64,000 bases of DNA from Bacteroidetes bacterium RIFCSPLOWO2_12_FULL_37_12 (GCA_001769655.1 MEPC01000023.1:124001-188000); one strand, 5' to 3'; shown: positions 35,819 through 46,014, numbered from the stretch's first letter. Numbers and translations are program-made. Notes: a model not told the origin generated them from the letters alone.

Positions 35819-37363
35819 ATGAAATACTACCTCCCCGCGTTTCTTGAAGGATTTACCGTAATGGCGTTGGAATTAATTATAGGCCATGTATTATATATAT
35901 TTTTTGGATCCTCTTTAATTACCTGGACATCGGTTATTGGTTTTACCGTTGGCGGACTTGCCATCGGGTACTTTATTTCCGGAAAATATAGTTTTCCGGG
36001 TAATTATAAATCACTTGCTTATCTGTTTTCTGCAATCTCCCTGTTGTTATTTTTATTTCCATTTAGCACAGAAAAAATTCTTTTTTCTGTTCCGGTGCGT
36101 AATATTCAATTTGCCATTTTATTCTGCTCATTTTTATTAATAATTCCTTTTACGATCCTGCTGGGAACCATTCCTCCTGCATTGATCAGAATGTCAGTTC
36201 AGACCCTGAATAATTCAGGAAATAAGTCCGGGCAGGTATTTGCAATTTCAACGCTAGGCGGATTATGTTCATGCTTCCTGTTTGGATTTTTTTTAATGCC
36301 ATTCGTTGGAATCCGTTTTAACATGCTCATACTTGGTATTTTATCCGCGTTATTTGCTTTTTCTATTTTATGGAAGGATAAGAAAAAAACCGTTATTTTA
36401 CTTTCAATAGTATGTTCCCTATTCATTGCTTTTGGTTTTTTTAATAAACCGGCAAAAAATGTCTATAAAGTGCTTCATAATTCTGAAGGTATTTTAGGGC
36501 AATTAATGGTGCTGGATGATTTTTCCAACCTGAATGAAAATATGCCAGGGGTGCGAATTTTATTTATAAACCGGACACCTCAAACCGTTTTTTTTCCTCA
36601 AAATAAAGGCAACCAATATTCCGAATATGTATTGGGAGTATCAGCCATGGCAAGTATTTATCCTGCGGGTAGTAAGGCGTTGGTTCTTGGCGCCGGTGGC
36701 GGCGCAGTAGTGGATCATTTCCATAAATTAGGTTTTCATACCGATGTTTGCGATTTGGATAAACGAATGGTTGATATTGGAAAAAATTATTTCAACTTAA
36801 AAAATATTCCGGTAAATTATTTTATTGATGATGCAAGACATTATATAAATGTGTGCCGTAAAAAATATGATGTGATTGTGTTTGACATATTTAATGGAGA
36901 AAATACACCCTCGCACGTACTCACGAAAGAAAGTATTGAACAGGCGTGCAATTTATTGAATGATGGAGGAATGATCTTAGTAAACTTCAATGGTTTCTTA
37001 CAATCGAAGCAGGGTATATCAACCCGTTCATTAATTAAAACATTCAAAGCATTGGGATTAAATGTGAACGTACTTCCAACACCTGGAGAAGAAAGCACAC
37101 GGAATTGCATTCTGCAAGCATCATTTAATAATCCTGATTTTAGTAAAGTCCGCTTAGACAGTTTAACTAACAATAAAAATTTTGATTTGCAAAAATTAAT
37201 AATTTCTTACAGAAAGGATGACTTACCGGATGCCTTTATTCTTAACGATAATAATCCTATACTGGAACGAATAAATTTAGAAGCAAATTTTCAATGGAGG
37301 ACGAATGGAATTACAAATTCATTAAAGAAATTGTATAAGAAGGGAGTGCCATTGTTTTATTGA
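35819..37363 (+). CDS. membrane protein fused to a spermidine synthase-like domain
   Basis: 514 residues. The first 205 or so contain seven or eight hydrophobic helices (GFTVMALELIIGHVLYIFFG, VIGFTVGGLAIGYFI, FTILLGTIPPALIRMSV). The rest has a spermidine synthase/methyltransferase fold: NQYSEYVLGVSAMA, ALVLGAGGGAVVDHFHKLG, VDICDLDKRMVDIG-like region, DDARHYINVCRKKYDVIVFDIFNGENTPSHVLT. This is the fused membrane/aminopropyltransferase-like type widespread in bacteria. Its substrate is unknown; the usual polyamine-site residues cannot be judged by eye. The 22-base spacing suggests an operon with the hydrolase. Confidence 0.88.
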   Translation: MKYYLPAFLEGFTVMALELIIGHVLYIFFGSSLITWTSVIGFTVGGLAIGYFISGKYSFPGNYKSLAYLFSAISLLLFLFPFSTEKILFSVPVRNIQFAILFCSFLLIIPFTILLGTIPPALIRMSVQTLNNSGNKSGQVFAISTLGGLCSCFLFGFFLMPFVGIRFNMLILGILSALFAFSILWKDKKKTVILLSIVCSLFIAFGFFNKPAKNVYKVLHNSEGILGQLMVLDDFSNLNENMPGVRILFINRTPQTVFFPQNKGNQYSEYVLGVSAMASIYPAGSKALVLGAGGGAVVDHFHKLGFHTDVCDLDKRMVDIGKNYFNLKNIPVNYFIDDARHYINVCRKKYDVIVFDIFNGENTPSHVLTKESIEQACNLLNDGGMILVNFNGFLQSKQGISTRSLIKTFKALGLNVNVLPTPGEESTRNCILQASFNNPDFSKVRLDSLTNNKNFDLQKLIISYRKDDLPDAFILNDNNPILERINLEANFQWRTNGITNSLKKLYKKGVPLFY

Positions 37364-37382
37364 TGAATTACAACTAATGACC

Positions 37383-37411
37383 GTAAAGATGGGTTTTAAA
37401 CCCGTCTTTAC
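37383..37411. terminator. candidate bidirectional terminator hairpin
   Basis: GTAAAGATGGGTTT and AAACCCGTCTTTAC form a nearly perfect hairpin between two convergent genes; the right arm overlaps the stop codon of the minus-strand gene. There is no long T run, so the role is inferred from the position. Confidence 0.55.
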
Positions 37412-40400
37412 CTTTCCATCACGCTCACCTTCTTCAAATTCCCTCCCTTCTCAACATCCGTCTTATCCGTTTTAATAAAATAAATTCCAGGACCAATATC
37501 ATTTACATCCATTATTAAAAGATTATCCCCTTTTATCAAATTAAATTTTTGTGTCTGTACATTTTCTCCGCTCTGGTTAATAAGATTTATCTGAATGGGA
37601 GTTTCTTCTGCGGAGAATATATCAAGATAGGTTTCTCCACCCATAGGATTGGGAAAAATTTTTCTTATCTCAATCGTTTTTCCTTTCACCTCAATAGAAA
37701 CCGTTTTTGAATACGTAAAACTTCCGTCTGTATCATATTGTTTTAACCGGTAGTAAGAAATCCCACTTAAGGGTGTCTTATCTGTAAATGAATAATTGTT
37801 CTGTTCCGAAGAATTTCCTTTCGCAGTGACACTCCCTATTTCTTCAAAATAAGAATTATCCGAACTTCTTTCTACTGAAAAAGAATTTGAATTTTTTTCA
37901 CTGGCGGTTGCCCATTCTATTACTGACACAGGTTGTATATATTTAGCCGTAAAAAACAAAAGATCAACAGGCAATGGAGCCGTGCCACTACCAACAGCAA
38001 AAGGTGAAAAGGAAGTAAACCCGGTAGCGGTAACATCAAAAGGATCAGCAGTAGTTTTTGCGCTATTGGTTGTTTCATTCCAAACGGAACCACCTCCAAC
38101 ATATCTTCCTATAACAACCCTCGCATCATTAATATTAAAACTGGCACCCGTAGTAGTGCCTGCTGTCCAACCTAATTTAATAGTGGTTGCCGCCGCACCT
38201 CCAGTTCTTGTAATTGTCCATTCTGCATTTACAACTCGTGCCGCAACATTTGGAGTGGTAACAGAAGCATCTACTAACACCTGAAAAGTGCTGTTATCCC
38301 CAGGTGTTAGTGTAGCAAGGTTTTGACCGGATGCAGTAGAGATTCCTACTGGGTATTGAGTGGCAACTCCTGAAGCAGCATATCGCTGAAAATAACCTGT
38401 ACTATTGGTTACGACGTAGAGTGAACTGGAATTGCCCGATAAAACGCCGGAAGATGCCGCTAGCCCTAACGTAAAGTTATTGGTTCCCAAAATTAATTTA
38501 CCACTTGTAAAATCAAGGGACGCCGTAGCTGTTGCTGAATTACTCACTAGAGTAACATCGCCCGAGGTATTACTGATTCTTATGTTTGCGAATATAGAAC
38601 CATTGGCAACCCCACTGGTGTTAATAATTTGTTGAGCCGCGCCCCCATCAAATATTACAAGAGCTGATCCATCCACAAATGCATCTGCTGCAGTTGAGCT
38701 TACATCCCAATTTCCAGCAAGATTAATATCAAACCCAGCGCAATCAAGTATTGCACCGCCTTGTATGGACAAATTTCCATTAATATCCTGATTGGCAGTT
38801 TCCATTGTTTTTGTACCTGATGCACCGGAAAGTGTGAGATTAATATAATTCGGGGAAGATGCTGTGTTTTCAATAGTTTGGTTACCAGCCCTATTGTAGT
38901 TTACAGTATTACCTGCGCCAGAAGCATTCATAGTTGTAATTGTAACTGTAGAACCCTGATAATTTAAAGTACTACTGGCTCCTTGTGTCCATGTACCAGT
39001 ACCAGTCAATGTTCCGGCAGCAGTACTTGACATAGTGGCAGTTGTGTTGTTAGTAACAGTAATTCCAGTTATGGTTATAACAGTAGCAGTGGTGGACCAG
39101 GTAATTCCACCAACGGCATCTAATGAAACTGCCCCTCCGGTGAAAGTTACATTATTTGCAAAACTTAAACTTCCGGAACCATCAACCGCCTGGGCATTTG
39201 TATTAAAGGTGGCTCCACCTGCAGTAAAATTTGCACCGTTATTTTGAGTAATGCCATTTTGGAAAATCATGTTTCCGGTTGTGGGCACATTGCTTGACGT
39301 CCATATTCCTCCACCTGCATTAATTGTAACTTTTTTAATGAAGGTTTTTACACCGTTATCGGCATTAGCGTTAAAATTAAAAGTTGTTCCCGAAGGAATT
39401 GTGAGTGCCTCATTTACGTTTAATGTCACTCTCCCGATATTGGTTGTACTGGAACCGCTGAATGAAACAGTGCCATTAATAGTTACAGTACCTGTGGCAC
39501 TACCATCAATGGTTCCTCCAAATAAATCAATGTCATCTCCAACTGCATCCCCAAGTGTCACTGTTTCTCCTGCATTTCCATCAGCGAGAGTTCCGTTGAT
39601 TTTACAATTGCCATTTGCATCAATGTTGAAATTATCGGGGTCTATGGTGGTTCCTGAAACAATATTAAGAACACCATTAATGGTTAATAATCCAAGTGAG
39701 GTCTTTGTGCTTCCTCCTGAACATGTTAAATTACAATAAGTGGTTGATTTTATATCCTGAATTCCTGCACGGTTATAATTTATAGTATTAGTGCAAGTGG
39801 AAACGTTTAAGGTACCGGTAGCCATGGGTACAGTTCCGCTACCGTAATTCAATGTGCTACCATTATCATTTTTCCATTCAGAACCGCCAGCGGTACCATT
39901 AAGAACACCGGTAATAGTAACGGTAGAAGTGTTTGTATTTGTTATAACAAATGCACCGCTTACAGTTACAGCATCACTGAAACTTAAAGCAGAAGTACCT
40001 GAAATACCCTGTGTAGCATTGAAAGTGGCATCGCTGGCAGAAAAAGTACCACTATTAGCGATTCCACCGCTAAAAACAAGGTTTGCAGTTGTAGTAATAG
40101 CCGAAGATGTCCAACTATCTCCTCCCCCAACAATAGTAACAGCACCGGTAAAGGTCTTAATTCCAGTATTACTTGAAAGTGTAAAAACACCATCAATGTT
40201 TGAAGTGCCACCGATAGTTAAATCAATTCCGGCAATGTCAGTGGCTGTGGCAGTGGCGGCAACGGAGAAATTGCCTGTAACGACAAGGTCTTGGGTTGCC
40301 GCGGTCCCATCTATGTTAGCGGTTCCATCCATTGACAAGTTCCCGCCTACATTCAAAGTTCTGTTGGCAGTATTAAAATTTAATATACCGCTACCCTGAA

Positions 40401-41178
40401 TTGTCAAATTATTACAGGCCCCGGGATTCGCATCCATATTTATTTCATCCCCTGTTAAAATTGTTACGTTATCACAGGCTTGAGGCAACTGGGCGGGATT
40501 CCATGCAGCAGTTGACGACCAATTCTCAGCAGCACCAGCCACATCAGATTGAATTTCTGTTGGGGCACCAGCAGTATAAGTAATATTGATTCGAACAAAA
40601 TCAATGGTACCCAAATGGTCATTAGTGCCTGTAATACCTTGATACTGAATAACCACTCCAAATCCAGTTGAAATTAAATCAGATTGAGTTAAACCTGCCG
40701 CCCAGTCATCCCCTGAATTTCCGTAAGTCACATCTGCGTCTGCATCAGGCCAGTTCACTCCAACATTAGCTTTGTTGTTTCCAACCAAAGTACCGGCTGA
40801 GTTTACCAATTGTATTATCTCGTCTTCAGAATTAGTTCCGTTGTCAGATTTTTCAATTATAACTTCTATTCCGTTAATTATACTACCGCAGGGTATGTCA
40901 GCGCTGGTAAATCCAAAATTACTGAACAATACACCATCAGACAATTCAGTACCATCTGTTGCTGTACCGGTAACTTCAACATCAATATCATCATTGGAAG
41001 TTACAGTACCCGTTTCTACCCAAGGTGAATTTCCTCCAACACCTATTTTACCAATATCTACTGTACTAGGTGTTTTAGGACCGACTGTAGTTTGCGGAAA
41101 TGAATAGTGACACCATACAACAAAAAATACCAACAACAGAAATCTGAATGGGGTGATATGTAAAGCGGGGAGGTGCAT
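37408..41178 (-). CDS. large repetitive surface protein with T9SS type A sorting domain
   Basis: 1256 residues. A signal peptide (FLLLVFFVVWCHYSFPQ) leads into long low-complexity stretches of Thr, Ser, Gly and Asn with repeated short units such as LNVGGNLSMDGTANIDGT and GGIWTSSNVPTTGNMIFQNG; this suggests a beta-helix or beta-solenoid adhesin. Near residue 1070 it becomes LPVDLLFFTAKYIQPVSVIEWATASE, the typical T9SS preamble, and ends with RKIFPNPMGGETYLDIF through GPGIYFIKTD, a T9SS type A sorting domain. It would be exported and anchored to the cell surface. The DNA repetition is high, and unit number could vary. Confidence 0.92.
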   Translation of the reverse strand: MHLPALHITPFRFLLLVFFVVWCHYSFPQTTVGPKTPSTVDIGKIGVGGNSPWVETGTVTSNDDIDVEVTGTATDGTELSDGVLFSNFGFTSADIPCGSIINGIEVIIEKSDNGTNSEDEIIQLVNSAGTLVGNNKANVGVNWPDADADVTYGNSGDDWAAGLTQSDLISTGFGVVIQYQGITGTNDHLGTIDFVRINITYTAGAPTEIQSDVAGAAENWSSTAAWNPAQLPQACDNVTILTGDEINMDANPGACNNLTIQGSGILNFNTANRTLNVGGNLSMDGTANIDGTAATQDLVVTGNFSVAATATATDIAGIDLTIGGTSNIDGVFTLSSNTGIKTFTGAVTIVGGGDSWTSSAITTTANLVFSGGIANSGTFSASDATFNATQGISGTSALSFSDAVTVSGAFVITNTNTSTVTITGVLNGTAGGSEWKNDNGSTLNYGSGTVPMATGTLNVSTCTNTINYNRAGIQDIKSTTYCNLTCSGGSTKTSLGLLTINGVLNIVSGTTIDPDNFNIDANGNCKINGTLADGNAGETVTLGDAVGDDIDLFGGTIDGSATGTVTINGTVSFSGSSTTNIGRVTLNVNEALTIPSGTTFNFNANADNGVKTFIKKVTINAGGGIWTSSNVPTTGNMIFQNGITQNNGANFTAGGATFNTNAQAVDGSGSLSFANNVTFTGGAVSLDAVGGITWSTTATVITITGITVTNNTTATMSSTAAGTLTGTGTWTQGASSTLNYQGSTVTITTMNASGAGNTVNYNRAGNQTIENTASSPNYINLTLSGASGTKTMETANQDINGNLSIQGGAILDCAGFDINLAGNWDVSSTAADAFVDGSALVIFDGGAAQQIINTSGVANGSIFANIRISNTSGDVTLVSNSATATASLDFTSGKLILGTNNFTLGLAASSGVLSGNSSSLYVVTNSTGYFQRYAASGVATQYPVGISTASGQNLATLTPGDNSTFQVLVDASVTTPNVAARVVNAEWTITRTGGAAATTIKLGWTAGTTTGASFNINDARVVIGRYVGGGSVWNETTNSAKTTADPFDVTATGFTSFSPFAVGSGTAPLPVDLLFFTAKYIQPVSVIEWATASEKNSNSFSVERSSDNSYFEEIGSVTAKGNSSEQNNYSFTDKTPLSGISYYRLKQYDTDGSFTYSKTVSIEVKGKTIEIRKIFPNPMGGETYLDIFSAEETPIQINLINQSGENVQTQKFNLIKGDNLLIMDVNDIGPGIYFIKTDKTDVEKGGNLKKVSVMER

Positions 41179-41302
41179 TAATTATCTGAACTATGATTTT
41201 AAAAAATTGAATGAGATACAAATCAAAAAAATTAGTTTTACCGCTTGAAAAACACTTTTTTTTATCGTCTCGGATTACTCTGTTTTTTAAGGGTGGTCAT
41301 AA

Positions 41303-41824
41303 TTAAAACTCAAATTTTATTTTCAAATTTAATAATTGTATTGTAAATTCCCCAGTGCCATGAAAAAATTCTTTAAATTTATTTACGTCATTCACGTATC
41401 CAATTGCTTCTCCATCGTAAGGGTCCACAATCCAGTATTCTTTTACTCCGTATTTTTCATAGACCTTCATTTTTGTCTTGGTGTTGTGGTACGAATTGGA
41501 GAGTGAAAGAATTTCAATAATCATATCGGGAGCGCCGTGGATGCCATCTTCTTTGATAATTTCTTTACGTTCTTTGGAGATATAAAGAATGTCTGGTTCG
41601 TAGGCATTTTCAATATCCAAATAAACATCCAATGGAGCGTAAAAAACTTCTCCAATAATGTTTTGCTCAAGGTACTTGGATATTAGTTTGAATATATCTC
41701 TTGAAATCCTTTGATGATTTGTGGATGGGGATATAAATATTTCTCCGTTTATTAATTGACAATAGTTTCCTTCTTCAATTTTTGAAAAGTCGGCAACGGT
41801 TTGTTTTTTTTCAAGCGTTAACAT
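41303..41824 (-). CDS. Uma2 family (DUF820) putative endonuclease
   Basis: 173 residues. Typical signatures: EEGNYCQLINGEIFISPSTN, YAPLDVYLDIENAYEPDILYIS with Glu-Pro-Asp, APDMIIEILSLSNSYHNTKTKMKVYEKYGVKEYWIVDP. The PD-(D/E)XK-like layout suggests a nuclease fold, but family members have no proven activity and are often found as multiple copies or near transposons. No mobile element is evident near it. A TACATTTG box lies upstream. Confidence 0.92.
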   Translation of the reverse strand: MLTLEKKQTVADFSKIEEGNYCQLINGEIFISPSTNHQRISRDIFKLISKYLEQNIIGEVFYAPLDVYLDIENAYEPDILYISKERKEIIKEDGIHGAPDMIIEILSLSNSYHNTKTKMKVYEKYGVKEYWIVDPYDGEAIGYVNDVNKFKEFFHGTGEFTIQLLNLKIKFEF

Positions 41825-41853
41825 GGTTTTTAGACATAACTCACCTATTGCCC

Positions 41854-41861
41854 CAAATGTA
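41854..41861 (-). promoter_or_regulatory. -7 promoter box of the Uma2 gene
   Basis: On the minus strand TACATTTG matches TAnnTTTG, 30 bases before the ATG at 41824. Confidence 0.55.
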
Positions 41862-42079
41862 CAATAAAAAAAGCATTTATCAAACTAAAGTGGATAACTT
41901 GTTATAAAATAGGAAGTATTTTGTTTTGGGTCACTCTCTTTCAGTAAAATTATATTTTGTTTTTGTATATATGCTTTATTGATTCTCTAATATTATTCTC
42001 TAATGCAGGATTTTTATTTGTATGTTAGGGTTTGAATAGGTATAAATATATTTCTTCTATAAATCATACCTCACCCCAG

Positions 42080-42105
42080 CCCCTCTCCAAAAAAATGGAG
42101 AGGGG
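42080..42105. repeat. hairpin repeat CCCCTCTCC / GGAGAGGGG
   Basis: Arms of nine bases around an A-rich loop, preceded by ACCTCACCCCAG. This wording is a familiar intergenic repeat in many bacteria. Confidence 0.75.
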
Positions 42106-42187
42106 TTAGAATGTTTTTGTATTTTAATCCTGGTTATATGAAAATCAATATTTTTATGTTAGTTTGTTGAATAGTTTAGAAAAATAT

Positions 42188-43774
42188 ATGAAAAAGGAAA
42201 TTCTGTATATTATATTATTTATGGGAAGTTATTGTGCAGGATTTTCACAACAAATATCTGACACTACCCTTGCTGGAAAATATTATCGCAAAGGACTTGA
42301 ATTTTCTAAAAAAGCTCTATATGACAGTGCAGTGACACAAATCCAATTGGCGGCGGCTCTTTACGAAAAAAATAAATTATGGTTGGATTATGCCCGATGC
42401 CAGAATAGTTTAGGAATTAATTTCAGAAAAAAAGCGGAATATCAAAAAGCGGCGGAAATTTTAGCATTCGGCGTTGATACTTTATCAAGTAAAAAGAATT
42501 TTTATACAGGAAGTGACACTTGCAATTATTTTCTCATTCTGAGTGATCTCGTAAATTCTCAGGGGAATGTCTGTTTTTTTCAAACCAAACTGCCAGAAGC
42601 AACAGTTTTCTACGTTCATGCTCTTTCATTAAAAAAGAAATGCACTGCCACCGATAATCCGGATTTGGCAAATGTTTACCTCAATCTCGGAAATATTCTA
42701 ACTATTCAGGGAAAATTTTCAGCGGCTAATGAATATTACGCACTTGTACTTGAAATAAGAAAGTCATTTTTGGGTGAAAATCATGCGGAAACAGGAAAAA
42801 TAATTTATAACATGGCAAATAATTTTCGTCATGCCGGTTTATATGAACTTGCATTAAAAAATTATAATCATGCACAGGGGATTTTTGAAAAATCTGAAAA
42901 TTCACTCTATGAAGAAAAATCAATTCTTTTTTTGAATATGGGTGAACTGAATATTATCAGAGGTGATTTTCACAAAGCAAAGGAGTGGATTGAAAAAGCC
43001 ATAGAAATACGGTTAAAAATGAATCTTGAAAAAGATCCTGTAATGGCAAAGTTGTTTAATAATCTGGGAGTGATTTATAACCTTATGGGTGATTCAGGGA
43101 AAGCACTTGAATTCCATCATAAAGCGCTCGCGATACGATTATCTATTTTCGGAGAAGAGCACAATGATGTAGGCGAGAGTTATACCAATTTAGGAATAAT
43201 TTATCGCGAAATTGAACAACCGGAAAAATCATACTATTACTATCGTCTTGCCCTGGAAAACAAAACCAACATGTTTGGAGAAAATCATCATGAAGTGGCA
43301 TCCATCTATAACAATTTAGCAAACCTTTATTTATACAGAAATGATAATGACTCCTGTTTATATTACCACCGGCTTGCATTAAAAATTAAAAATAAAACAC
43401 TTTTACCTGAACATTCACACTTTGCAACTACTTATCAAAATATGGGAGATGTTTTTATGAAAATGGGACTACATGATTCATCAGAAAAATATTTGCAAAA
43501 TGCATTGCGAATTCTGAACAATAATTTCCCATGGAAACACCCGGACATAGGGAATAATTATTTATTATTGGCAAATCTGGAAATGAATAAACAAAAAAAA
43601 ACATTTAATAAGGAACAATCTCATGCACTATCCTATATACAACTATCAATCATCAATCTTTGTAAAGATTTTAATTCTGAGAACTATTTCAAAAATCCTG
43701 TTCTTTCAGGTATTCTAAGTGAAAGTTTATTGCTGGATGCGTTGGTTTTGAAGGGGGATGTGTTGGGGTTGTAG
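42188..43774 (+). CDS. tetratricopeptide repeat protein, likely truncated TPR-CHAT type
   Basis: About 528 residues from the ATG at 42188 (a TTG 24 bases upstream is in frame but less likely). A signal peptide (ILFMGSYCAGFSQ) is followed by about nine TPR units with the phrase NLGNI/NMANNF and the GENHAETGKIIYNMANNF type used in TPR proteins that carry a C-terminal CHAT protease domain. The last stretch (HALSYIQLSIINLCKDF through LLLDALVLKGDVLGL) matches the linker before CHAT, but the protein stops there, 7 bases from the convergent stop of the next gene. I infer loss of the CHAT domain. The gene carries two GTGWCAC words. Confidence 0.83.
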   Translation: MKKEILYIILFMGSYCAGFSQQISDTTLAGKYYRKGLEFSKKALYDSAVTQIQLAAALYEKNKLWLDYARCQNSLGINFRKKAEYQKAAEILAFGVDTLSSKKNFYTGSDTCNYFLILSDLVNSQGNVCFFQTKLPEATVFYVHALSLKKKCTATDNPDLANVYLNLGNILTIQGKFSAANEYYALVLEIRKSFLGENHAETGKIIYNMANNFRHAGLYELALKNYNHAQGIFEKSENSLYEEKSILFLNMGELNIIRGDFHKAKEWIEKAIEIRLKMNLEKDPVMAKLFNNLGVIYNLMGDSGKALEFHHKALAIRLSIFGEEHNDVGESYTNLGIIYREIEQPEKSYYYYRLALENKTNMFGENHHEVASIYNNLANLYLYRNDNDSCLYYHRLALKIKNKTLLPEHSHFATTYQNMGDVFMKMGLHDSSEKYLQNALRILNNNFPWKHPDIGNNYLLLANLEMNKQKKTFNKEQSHALSYIQLSIINLCKDFNSENYFKNPVLSGILSESLLLDALVLKGDVLGL

Positions 43775-43781
43775 ATTGGGT

Positions 43782-45869
43782 TTATTTTTTATTTCCCGAC
43801 GAAACCCTCACATTATTTGCCTTATCAAAAAACAGCGAAGCATTTACTTTGTCTTCTTTGATGGAATACAATAACCCTAAATTGTAATAGGAATCAGCAT
43901 TTTTTGGGTCAAGGTAGGTGGCATCTTTGAATGACTTTATAGCGAGGTCAATTTTTTTATCATAAGCATACGTTAATCCCAGATTATAATATGCGTTTAC
44001 GTAAGTTGGATCCGAATCAATAGTTCTTCTAAAATTCTGAGCCGCCAATTTAAAGTTATTATCTTTTAAATGCACCATGGCGAGCTTAAAATATATAAGC
44101 GGATTTTTAACTCCTGAGCGAATCATCTTGCTATACACTTCTATGGCTTGGTCAGTTAATTGGGTTGTCTCATAAACATCGCCTAACAACCATAAAGCAT
44201 TTGTATCTTTTGGATTATCTTTGAGAATGGTCTTATAAATTTTTATCGCGGCGCCGTACTCATCTACTTTTGAATAATTTTGAGCCAAATGAAACCGGGC
44301 TGTGAGATTTTTTTTATCTATTGCCAATGCTTCCTTGAAAACTTTAATTGCCTTTTTATGCTCTCCAACATTTTCGTATCCCATAGCCAGTTCATTATTT
44401 AATTCTGCCAGAACATTTATTTTGTCATTTGTTGGCTTTGATTTTCCTTTTTTCTTAGATACATCGTTCTTTTGTTTTTCATCCGTTTCTTTCAATACTG
44501 CGAGTCGGTCCACCTTTTCCTTCAACCGTTTTAAATCAAATTCTGCACTTCTTAATTTATCTTCTGTTGCCGCAATCTCACGGCGCAATAAAAATTGTTC
44601 ATCAATTTTCAGGTTTGACACTTTCACTTTCACTTCAGTGGAAGGGGGAATGAAAGAATCATTTACGGCAAGTTTAGGATTGAAAGCAGAGCGCTGATTT
44701 TTAGGTAATATTTTGGGATTCTTATTAGCAGGATTTATCTTATTTTTTGATTTTAAAGCAAGTCGTAATGAGTCAGGATTCGGAACACGTTTTTTTTTGG
44801 CTAAATTTTTGGGTACAATGGGCTTTGGAGGAAGCGTTTTTTTGGGTGAGATTGGTTTTTTTATTGGTACAACCGGTTTGTTAACTGTTAGGATTTTTTC
44901 AGGTGTTGTTGTTACTTTTTCTTCCACCACCGCAGGTTTTTTTCCGCGGTTCAACCATGCATTGATTTCGTCTGATCCGATGTTGCTTTTCTTATCCATC
45001 AATGCATAATTTTTTGCAGGGACCTCTTTTTTAATTACGTTTTTTTTGTTTTTAGTGATTTTATTGGTTGCTTTTTCATTTTCAGGGGGTGGAATATTTT
45101 TATTAGCAGTTTCCGCCGCAAGTTTGGACTCATTTTTTTTGAAAGTGCCCGGAATTGTTGATGAAAGTATTGGTTTTGATGTAATGAATGAATTATCATT
45201 CATAGTTCTTTTTTCAACAGAAATTACGTTGGGTTTTTCCTTTAATTCCTTTTCGGTTACATCCACCGAAATAGTATCTACTCTTAATGTTTTACCATTA
45301 GTTGATGATAGAACTTTTTCAATTTTTGTAATCGTTTTTATTTCTTTAACGGTGGTAATTTCAGTAACAATTCTGGTTTCGGCTGGTACCGTTTTTTCAT
45401 TAGTTTTCGCTGGTTTTATAACAAATTCTTCCTTTGATTTTGGAGAAGTAACTGGGAAACTTTCTTCTTGTTGTTTTGAAATAGTGGGTGAAATTGTGTC
45501 ACTGAAAGAGGTTGTAAATGATGTTTTTTTCAATGGAAGAGAATCAGGTTGATAAACCAGGACAGTATCGCTAAAATCTTCATTTTTACTGGAAATAAAT
45601 GGAGCATAGTGTTGCTCGATGGTTTTAAGTTTTATAGGTATTAATGAATCAGAAGGTATTTGAGCAAGAGAACTAATTTTTTTTGATGCAACGATGATGA
45701 CAGAATAAGGCACATAATTCTTTTTTGATAAGAATTTATTGATGTCATTAATATCATAATTTGACTGCTGAACAAGGGGAGATGCCTTTTTGGGTGTTTT
45801 TTGTGCCAGCGTGTAATGATTGACAACCAGCATGAAAAACAAAACCAATATGAGGGTAAATGATTTCAT
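43782..45869 (-). CDS. secreted tetratricopeptide repeat protein with Pro/Lys-rich spacer
   Basis: 695 residues. Signal peptide (LILVLFFMLVVNHYTLAQ). Residues about 70-420 are low complexity and rich in Lys, Pro, Thr and Val (VEEKVTTTPEKIL, PIKKPISPKKTLPPKP); such stretches are thought to span the periplasm. Then a coiled-coil segment (SAEFDLKRLKEKVDRLAVLKE) and about six TPR units (HKKAIKVFKEALAIDKKNLTARFHLAQNYSKVDEYGAAIKIYKTILK, YVNAYYNLGLTYAYDKKIDLAIKSFKDATYLDP). Probably a scaffold in the periplasm or envelope. It converges on the previous TPR gene with only 7 bases between stop codons. Confidence 0.85.
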   Translation of the reverse strand: MKSFTLILVLFFMLVVNHYTLAQKTPKKASPLVQQSNYDINDINKFLSKKNYVPYSVIIVASKKISSLAQIPSDSLIPIKLKTIEQHYAPFISSKNEDFSDTVLVYQPDSLPLKKTSFTTSFSDTISPTISKQQEESFPVTSPKSKEEFVIKPAKTNEKTVPAETRIVTEITTVKEIKTITKIEKVLSSTNGKTLRVDTISVDVTEKELKEKPNVISVEKRTMNDNSFITSKPILSSTIPGTFKKNESKLAAETANKNIPPPENEKATNKITKNKKNVIKKEVPAKNYALMDKKSNIGSDEINAWLNRGKKPAVVEEKVTTTPEKILTVNKPVVPIKKPISPKKTLPPKPIVPKNLAKKKRVPNPDSLRLALKSKNKINPANKNPKILPKNQRSAFNPKLAVNDSFIPPSTEVKVKVSNLKIDEQFLLRREIAATEDKLRSAEFDLKRLKEKVDRLAVLKETDEKQKNDVSKKKGKSKPTNDKINVLAELNNELAMGYENVGEHKKAIKVFKEALAIDKKNLTARFHLAQNYSKVDEYGAAIKIYKTILKDNPKDTNALWLLGDVYETTQLTDQAIEVYSKMIRSGVKNPLIYFKLAMVHLKDNNFKLAAQNFRRTIDSDPTYVNAYYNLGLTYAYDKKIDLAIKSFKDATYLDPKNADSYYNLGLLYSIKEDKVNASLFFDKANNVRVSSGNKK

Positions 45870-46006
45870 TTTAGTTATAGGAACCTCAAAAAAACCGAAA
45901 AAGCAAACGTAATATTACGAAAAATAAATGAAATTGTTTTTTGATGGCACAATTAATACAATAATGCGTCAATTAGCTAATGGCAAGGATTTTATACAAT
46001 TTTCAA

Positions 46007-46014
46007 TACCTTTG
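46007..46014 (+). promoter_or_regulatory. -7 promoter box of the M1 peptidase gene
   Basis: TACCTTTG matches TAnnTTTG, 24 bases before the ATG at 46038. No clear upstream TTTG is seen. Confidence 0.5.

Larger units (their letters stand above)
41825..42187. other. intergenic stretch with promoter and hairpin repeat
   Basis: About 360 bases between divergent genes. It contains the Uma2 promoter box (41854-41861) and a CCCCTCTCC/GGAGAGGGG hairpin repeat at 42080-42105. No gene is seen. Confidence 0.6.

Noticed and set aside
39251-40399. Two long plus-strand open frames (39251-39739 and 39854-40399)
   Set aside because: They lie opposite the repetitive T9SS gene and have a skewed Val/Pro/Ala composition typical of antisense reading of such repeats.
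44302-45552. Plus-strand open frames opposite the Pro/Lys-rich TPR gene
   Set aside because: Phe-rich low-complexity products that mirror the Lys-rich codons of the real gene.
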